Assembly (NCBI RefSeq): GCF_015082335.1
Contig: NZ_BLRL01000002.1
Location: forward strand, 534,569-598,568
From: Moritella sp. F3
GTDB taxonomy: Bacteria; Pseudomonadota; Gammaproteobacteria; Enterobacterales; Moritellaceae
DNA: 64,000 nt
Direction of reading: 5' to 3'
Position 1 is the first letter of the stretch, and every line of letters begins with the position of its first letter. The translations under genes and the position numbers were made by a program. This document shows, piece by piece, positions 59,907-64,000 of this stretch. The notes below the pieces were generated by a model. The model did not search any database. It saw nothing but the letters and a program-made list of their open reading frames with translations, and had not been told where the DNA came from.

Positions 59907-60731
59907 ATGACTGTAAAACCGATGACATTTATCCAAACATCACTCGCGCTATTAGCACTTGCAACAACAGCAGGTGTTCATGCCGCTGACGACATGAAGA
60001 TCCGTTTGGCTACGACCACCAGTACTTATCATTCAGGGCTACTTGACTTCTTATTACCAGAATTCAAAAAAGACACAGGTTATACCGTTGATGTTCTTGC
60101 TGCTGGTACCGGTAAATCCCTACGTATGGGTCAAAATGGCGATGTTGATTTAGTCATGACACACGCAGCAAAAGCAGAAGCTAAATTTGTTGATGCTGGT
60201 TACGGCGTGCTACCACGCAAACTCATGTATAACGACTTTGTATTGGTTGGACCAAAAGCAGATCCGGCTAAAATCAATGCCGATAAAGATGTTGTGAAAG
60301 CACTCGCCGGCATCGCCTCTTACAATGCAACGTTCATCTCGCGTGGTGATGACTCAGGCACGAACAAGAAAGAATTAGGCCTGTGGGCACAAACTAAAAT
60401 GGAACCGACCTTTACAGGCTACAAAGCCGTAGGCCAAGGCATGGGACCAACACTCAACATGGCGTCTGAACTGCAAGCGTATACATTAACAGACCGTGGC
60501 ACTTGGTTAGCTTACCAAAACAAACTCGACCTGAAGATTGTAGTACAAGGCGACAAACGTTTATTCAACCCGTACCAAGTTATCTTAGTTAACCCAAGCC
60601 GTTACCCAAGCATCAACTATCAAGGCGCGAAGATCTTCAGTGATTGGTTAGTTAACCCGAAAGCACAAACAATGATTAACAGCTATAAACGTGGTGGCGA
60701 GCAATTATTTGTTGCCAATGCCAAGTCTTAA
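59907..60731 (+). CDS. tupA: Tungstate-binding periplasmic protein TupA
   Basis: Substrate-binding protein of the tungstate ABC transporter. The 274 residues have a signal peptide ending near GVHA|ADD (about residue 26). The mature start MKIRLATTTSTYHSGLLDFLLPEF carries the TTTS binding motif of TupA. AAGTGKSLRMGQNGDVDLVMTHA and a second-lobe SRGDDSGTNKKELGLW (Arg plus Ser/Asp near the oxyanion) are typical of TupA and separate it from ModA. The gene begins an operon with tupB, tupC, mobA and the mobB-moeA fusion; a sigma-54 promoter precedes it. Confidence 0.95.
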   Translation: MTVKPMTFIQTSLALLALATTAGVHAADDMKIRLATTTSTYHSGLLDFLLPEFKKDTGYTVDVLAAGTGKSLRMGQNGDVDLVMTHAAKAEAKFVDAGYGVLPRKLMYNDFVLVGPKADPAKINADKDVVKALAGIASYNATFISRGDDSGTNKKELGLWAQTKMEPTFTGYKAVGQGMGPTLNMASELQAYTLTDRGTWLAYQNKLDLKIVVQGDKRLFNPYQVILVNPSRYPSINYQGAKIFSDWLVNPKAQTMINSYKRGGEQLFVANAKS

Positions 60732-60758
60732 TCAACCTATTGGTCACTTAGATATTTA

Positions 60759-61460
60759 ATGAACATTTGGCAAACGACTCAAGACGCAGTACAACTTCTC
60801 TTCAGTGGCGATATGGCACTGTGGGGGATTGTGGGGGTGTCATTTTCAGTGTCTTTGCTGGCGATCACCTTGGTACTCGTGCCAGCATTAGTGATCGCCT
60901 TTGCCCTCGCCTACGGAAAATTCCCTGGGCGTTGGTTAATACTATCCTTATTTAATACCTGCCAATCTATCCCAACCGTGGTGATTGGCTTGTTACTTTA
61001 CATGATGCTGTCTCGCGCCGGTCCGTTAGGTGATTGGCAAATGCTATTCACGCAAAAAGCGATGATTTTGGGACAAATGATGGTGTGCTTTCCCATTTTA
61101 GTATCAATGATGCACGCTGCATTTCAAAACAGTGATCGCCGCGCTTGGGAAACTGCACTGACATTAGGGGCGAGTTTACCCCGCGCATTGTTAAGCTTAA
61201 TGTGGGAGTGTCGATTCCCACTACTTGCAGCCATTATCGCCGCCTTTAGCCGTATTATTACCGAAGTGGGCTGCTCTATGATGGTCGGCGGTAATATTCT
61301 CAATTCGACACGTAATATCCCTACAGCAATCGCCCTTGAAAGTTCAAAAGGCGCATTTGCACAAGGGGTGGCCCTAGGCATGGTGTTATTAATCTTAGCC
61401 CTAGGACTTAATTTCTTATTATCTATCGCCCGTGGTAAAGCCCACTTGCGTACCAATTAG
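60759..61460 (+). CDS. tupB: Tungstate ABC transporter permease TupB
   Basis: Inner-membrane subunit of 233 residues with five to six hydrophobic segments. The EAA-type motif ETALTLGASLPRALLSLMWECRFPLLAAIIAAFSRIITEVG, with the conserved ALxLGA/ARxxxE-like face that docks the ATPase, is plain at about 128-165. The first helix (MALWGIVGVSFSVSLLAITLVLVPALVIAFALAYG) and GLLLYMMLSRAGPLG agree with TupB. It starts 27 bases after tupA and ends 14 bases before tupC. Confidence 0.94.
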   Translation: MNIWQTTQDAVQLLFSGDMALWGIVGVSFSVSLLAITLVLVPALVIAFALAYGKFPGRWLILSLFNTCQSIPTVVIGLLLYMMLSRAGPLGDWQMLFTQKAMILGQMMVCFPILVSMMHAAFQNSDRRAWETALTLGASLPRALLSLMWECRFPLLAAIIAAFSRIITEVGCSMMVGGNILNSTRNIPTAIALESSKGAFAQGVALGMVLLILALGLNFLLSIARGKAHLRTN

Positions 61461-61474
61461 GCTGAGGTAAGGTC

Positions 61475-62179
61475 ATGTCGCAAATTACTATTCAAGCAGA
61501 AGATATCTCGATCCGCTTTAAAGATCGGCTGCTTTTTCACATACCTCATCTTAAGTTCGGCCCGCAAGAAGCTATCTATCTCACCGGCGGTAACGGCGTG
61601 GGTAAAACCACCCTGCTAAAAATATTATCCGGTTTACAAAGCCCAACCACTGGTACTGTTAACCTCCAGCACCAAGGCTGGTTTGAACGATTATTTAAAA
61701 GTAATGGCAAAAATGGCGTTATCTATATGCACCAAACACCGTATATGTTTGATGGCAGCGTATTGGATAATGTCTGTTATGGTTTAAAATTCGCCCTAAA
61801 AGGCCGCCAAGAACAACGAAGTGAAGCGATAACTGCGCTACGTATGGTAGGGTTAGAGACCTTAGCTAATGAACATATTTCGGTATTGTCAGGTGGCGAA
61901 CGCCAGCGGGTGGCGATGGCAAGAGCCTGGGTACTAAAACCCAGCGTGCTATTAATGGATGAATCAAGTGCGAGTATGGATAAAGAATCCATCGAACGCC
62001 AAGTGGTGTTAGCTAAAGATTTGCTCGAGCGCGGCTCAACACTCGTCATCACCAGCCACCAGCAAAACGCCCTGACCGCACTTTGTCGCCGTCAATGGTG
62101 CATTAGCAATAGCAAACTAATCGAACGAGCAGATTTACAGCTCATTAAAAAAGAGAAGGATAACTATGCTTTCGGCTGA
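61475..62179 (+). CDS. tupC: Tungstate ABC transporter ATPase TupC
   Basis: ATP-binding subunit of 234 residues. Walker [12 protein letters not shown] at about 37-47, Q-loop YMHQTPYMF, signature [15 protein letters not shown] near 133, Walker [13 protein letters not shown], and the switch His in [10 protein letters not shown]. It is the size of a minimal transporter ATPase, without the C-terminal metal-sensing TOBE domain of ModC. The end overlaps the mobA start by 14 bases, indicating coupled translation. Confidence 0.95.
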   Translation: MSQITIQAEDISIRFKDRLLFHIPHLKFGPQEAIYLTGGNGVGKTTLLKILSGLQSPTTGTVNLQHQGWFERLFKSNGKNGVIYMHQTPYMFDGSVLDNVCYGLKFALKGRQEQRSEAITALRMVGLETLANEHISVLSGGERQRVAMARAWVLKPSVLLMDESSASMDKESIERQVVLAKDLLERGSTLVITSHQQNALTALCRRQWCISNSKLIERADLQLIKKEKDNYAFG

Positions 62180-62750
62180 ACAAACAAGTTGGGTAATTTT
62201 AGCAGGCGGGCAAGCAAGCCGCATGGGTGGCAATGATAAAGGCTTAGTTCAATTAGCGGGTAAAGCCATGATTGAACATGTTATCGATACCTTAGCACCA
62301 CAGACAGCTGAAATTGCAATTAACGCCAATCGCAACCAGGACGACTATAGCCAATACGGTGCGGTGTTTGGCGATAAATTACAGGGTTATCCGGGACCAC
62401 TCGGTGGCATGCATGCTGCGATTTTACATTTAGCAGACGCAGAGTGGATTGGCTTTGTACCTTGTGATTGTCCACAACTACCTCATGATTTAGTCGCGCG
62501 TATGGCCGCAGCTTGCCAAGCCGATACCGACATCCTCGTTGCCCATGATGGTGAACATATTCAACCCGTAGTAACGCTATTACATCGCCGTATTTTACCT
62601 AAATTAGAAGCTTTTTTAGATAATGGTGATCGTAAAATCATCCTATTATATCGTCAATGTAATATGCTTACAGTGGACTTTAGCGATCAGCCAAATGCCT
62701 TCGTTAATTTAAATACCCCTGTAGAACTAGCCCAATTTGGACAACAATAA
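62166..62750 (+). CDS. mobA: Molybdenum cofactor guanylyltransferase MobA
   Basis: Adds GMP to molybdopterin to form the MGD cofactor used by bacterial Mo/W reductases and dehydrogenases. The 194 residues (E. coli 194) carry the nucleotidyltransferase loop [33 protein letters not shown], and [14 protein letters not shown] with the metal-binding Asp. [20 protein letters not shown] and VNLNTPVEL complete the fold. Inserted after tupC with a 14-base overlap, tying cofactor assembly to tungstate uptake. Confidence 0.96.
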   Translation: MLSAEQTSWVILAGGQASRMGGNDKGLVQLAGKAMIEHVIDTLAPQTAEIAINANRNQDDYSQYGAVFGDKLQGYPGPLGGMHAAILHLADAEWIGFVPCDCPQLPHDLVARMAAACQADTDILVAHDGEHIQPVVTLLHRRILPKLEAFLDNGDRKIILLYRQCNMLTVDFSDQPNAFVNLNTPVELAQFGQQ

Positions 62751-62801
62751 ATTACCCATAATAAATCACCAACAATGAGTCAATTACAATGAGTAAGCAT
62801 C

Positions 62802-64000
62802 ATGAGTAAAATCTACGCGTCACTGCCTTTACTTGGCTTTGCAGCCTTCAGTGGTACAGGTAAAACAACACTACTTGAAGCCATGTTACCTAAGCTAGTC
62901 GCGCGTGGTATTCGTGTTGCCGTGATTAAACATGCACACCATGACTTTGATATTGACCAACCAGGCAAAGACAGTCACCGCTTGCGTAAAGCAGGTGCAA
63001 GTCAAATGTTGATTTCATCACGTTGTCGCCGTGCATTAGTCACCGAAACGCCAGCTGAAGAAGCAACATTACCGCATTTAATCACGCAGTTAGATCAAAC
63101 TCAGCTCGACCTTATTTTGGTTGAAGGCTTTAAAAAACTCAGTTTCCCTAAGATTGAATTACACCGCAGCGAAGTGGGTAAGCCTTGGCTGCACCCAACA
63201 GACAATAACATTATTGCTGTTGCAGCAAATGTAGCGGTTCCCGCACCGGAATCGACACAACCGTCACTCCCCCTACTCGATATTAACAATCTTGAGCAGA
63301 TCACCGATTTTGTGGTGAGTTTTATCCAAGGTGAAATCGATACCAATGCTGCCGTAAAACCACAAGGTTTGCAGTGTGGTGATTTAACACCACAAGGCAT
63401 GTTATCTGTTGCCGAAGGTCGTGAGCGCATTCTTGGTCATATTGTACCAATTGAGCAAACGCAGACTGTTGAGTTAAAATCAGCTTTGGGTCAAATTGTC
63501 GCATGTGACATTTTATCACCTGTCAATGTACCGCAACACACCAATTCAGCAATGGATGGTTATGCCATTCGCGGTGATGATTTAGCACGTGAAGACTATA
63601 CGGTCGTTGCTCATGTGATGGCTGGTCACAGCTACGACTTACCGCTCGAAAAAGGCCAAGCAGTACGCATCATGACAGGTGCAGCTGTACCAGAGAGTGC
63701 TGATACTGTAGTCATGCGTGAGCAAGCTGTGCAAACAGACTGCACTGTAAATAATGTGATAAAAAGTACGGTACACTTTGATTTGAGCATGGCAGCCATT
63801 CATCAAGGCCAGAATGTACGTCAAGCAGGTGAGGATTTAGCACTAGGCCAAACGGCTGTCGCTGCGAATAGTAAGATCACAGCGCCAGAGCTAGGCATGA
63901 TAGCATCGCTCGGGATCAATCAAGTCTCCGTAAAAAGACCGGTACGCGTAGCGATATTCTCCACTGGTGATGAAGTTCAGCATCCGGGTGAAGCGCAAAA
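62802..64000 (+). CDS. MobB-MoeA fusion, partial at window end
   Basis: Open frame that runs off the window; about 400 residues are present. The N-terminal MobB-like GTPase domain has LLGFAAFSGTGKTTLLEAM (Walker A), VIKHAHHDFDIDQPGKDSHRLRKAGA and LILVEGFKKL. From about residue 199, MLSVAEGRERILGHI, NSAMDGYAI, RIMTGAAVPESADTVVMREQ and VAIFSTGDEV are the MoeA molybdopterin molybdotransferase domain, which inserts metal into molybdopterin. MobB helps MobA, so both steps are joined in one chain. ATG at 62802; an upstream ATG at 62789 runs into a stop after six codons. The gene is missed in whole-frame listings because its stop lies outside. Confidence 0.92.
   Translation, partial: MSKIYASLPLLGFAAFSGTGKTTLLEAMLPKLVARGIRVAVIKHAHHDFDIDQPGKDSHRLRKAGASQMLISSRCRRALVTETPAEEATLPHLITQLDQTQLDLILVEGFKKLSFPKIELHRSEVGKPWLHPTDNNIIAVAANVAVPAPESTQPSLPLLDINNLEQITDFVVSFIQGEIDTNAAVKPQGLQCGDLTPQGMLSVAEGRERILGHIVPIEQTQTVELKSALGQIVACDILSPVNVPQHTNSAMDGYAIRGDDLAREDYTVVAHVMAGHSYDLPLEKGQAVRIMTGAAVPESADTVVMREQAVQTDCTVNNVIKSTVHFDLSMAAIHQGQNVRQAGEDLALGQTAVAANSKITAPELGMIASLGINQVSVKRPVRVAIFSTGDEVQHPGEAQ

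Overview
The window is a contiguous piece of a gammaproteobacterial chromosome, AT-rich (roughly 40% GC by eye), carrying marine-type genes such as sstT, a NADAR-RibA fusion, PhoX, an LpxR-like protein and TupABC. The blocks queA-tgt-yajC-secD-secF, dapB-carA-carB, dnaK-dnaJ and guaB-guaA are in the order usual for Gammaproteobacteria. The protein flavour fits the Moritella/Shewanella/Vibrio neighbourhood. Moritella is my best guess, but this is inference without a search. No rRNA, tRNA, CRISPR array, insertion sequence or prophage was seen.

Layout. 0.2-3.3 kb: acyl-CoA thioesterase yciA, threonine aldolase ltaE and Ser/Thr symporter sstT. 3.5-5.5 kb: a compact minor-pilin operon (FimT, PilW, PilX-like, PilV). 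5.7-11.8 kb: a small zinc-ribbon protein, carAB (carA starting at UUG), dapB and an untracked 36-residue membrane protein. 12-17.3 kb: FklB-type isomerase, a NagK-like kinase, dnaJ and dnaK, the last behind two tandem heat-shock promoters. 17.4-22.1 kb: a sensory block of two binding proteins, a c-type cytochrome and a hybrid histidine kinase. 22.3-29 kb: NADAR-GTP cyclohydrolase II fusion, cytochrome b561, EamA transporter, a two-receiver GGDEF protein, rhodanese and an RluA-type pseudouridine synthase. 29-34.6 kb: secF, secD, yajC, tgt, queA. 34.7-39.5 kb: an isolated tssJ-tssL-tssM triad of a type VI secretion membrane complex, with tssM split over two frames at an A_AAA_AAC heptamer. 39.8-43.4 kb: a pullulanase lipoprotein with a G10 tract in its coding strand. 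43.8-52.7 kb: guaA, guaB, xseA, a chemoreceptor, a Rof-family protein, an AraC regulator divergent from a Bcr/CflA-type exporter, and a small conserved protein. 52.8-56 kb: a Tat-exported PhoX phosphatase behind a Pho box, and an LpxR-like outer-membrane protein. 56-64 kb: a Cache-domain kinase plus sigma-54 activator, divergent from a tungstate/cofactor operon tupA-tupB-tupC-mobA-mobB/moeA that is preceded by a -24/-12 promoter.

Most of the window is core metabolism in ordinary order. The points that merit a second look are the frameshifted orphan tssJLM, the sigma-54-linked tungstate and molybdopterin module, the G10 tract in the pullulanase, the NADAR-RibA fusion and the tungstate-side MobB-MoeA fusion. 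Several start sites were moved from the longest open frame using visible Shine-Dalgarno sequences; these choices are stated per gene.
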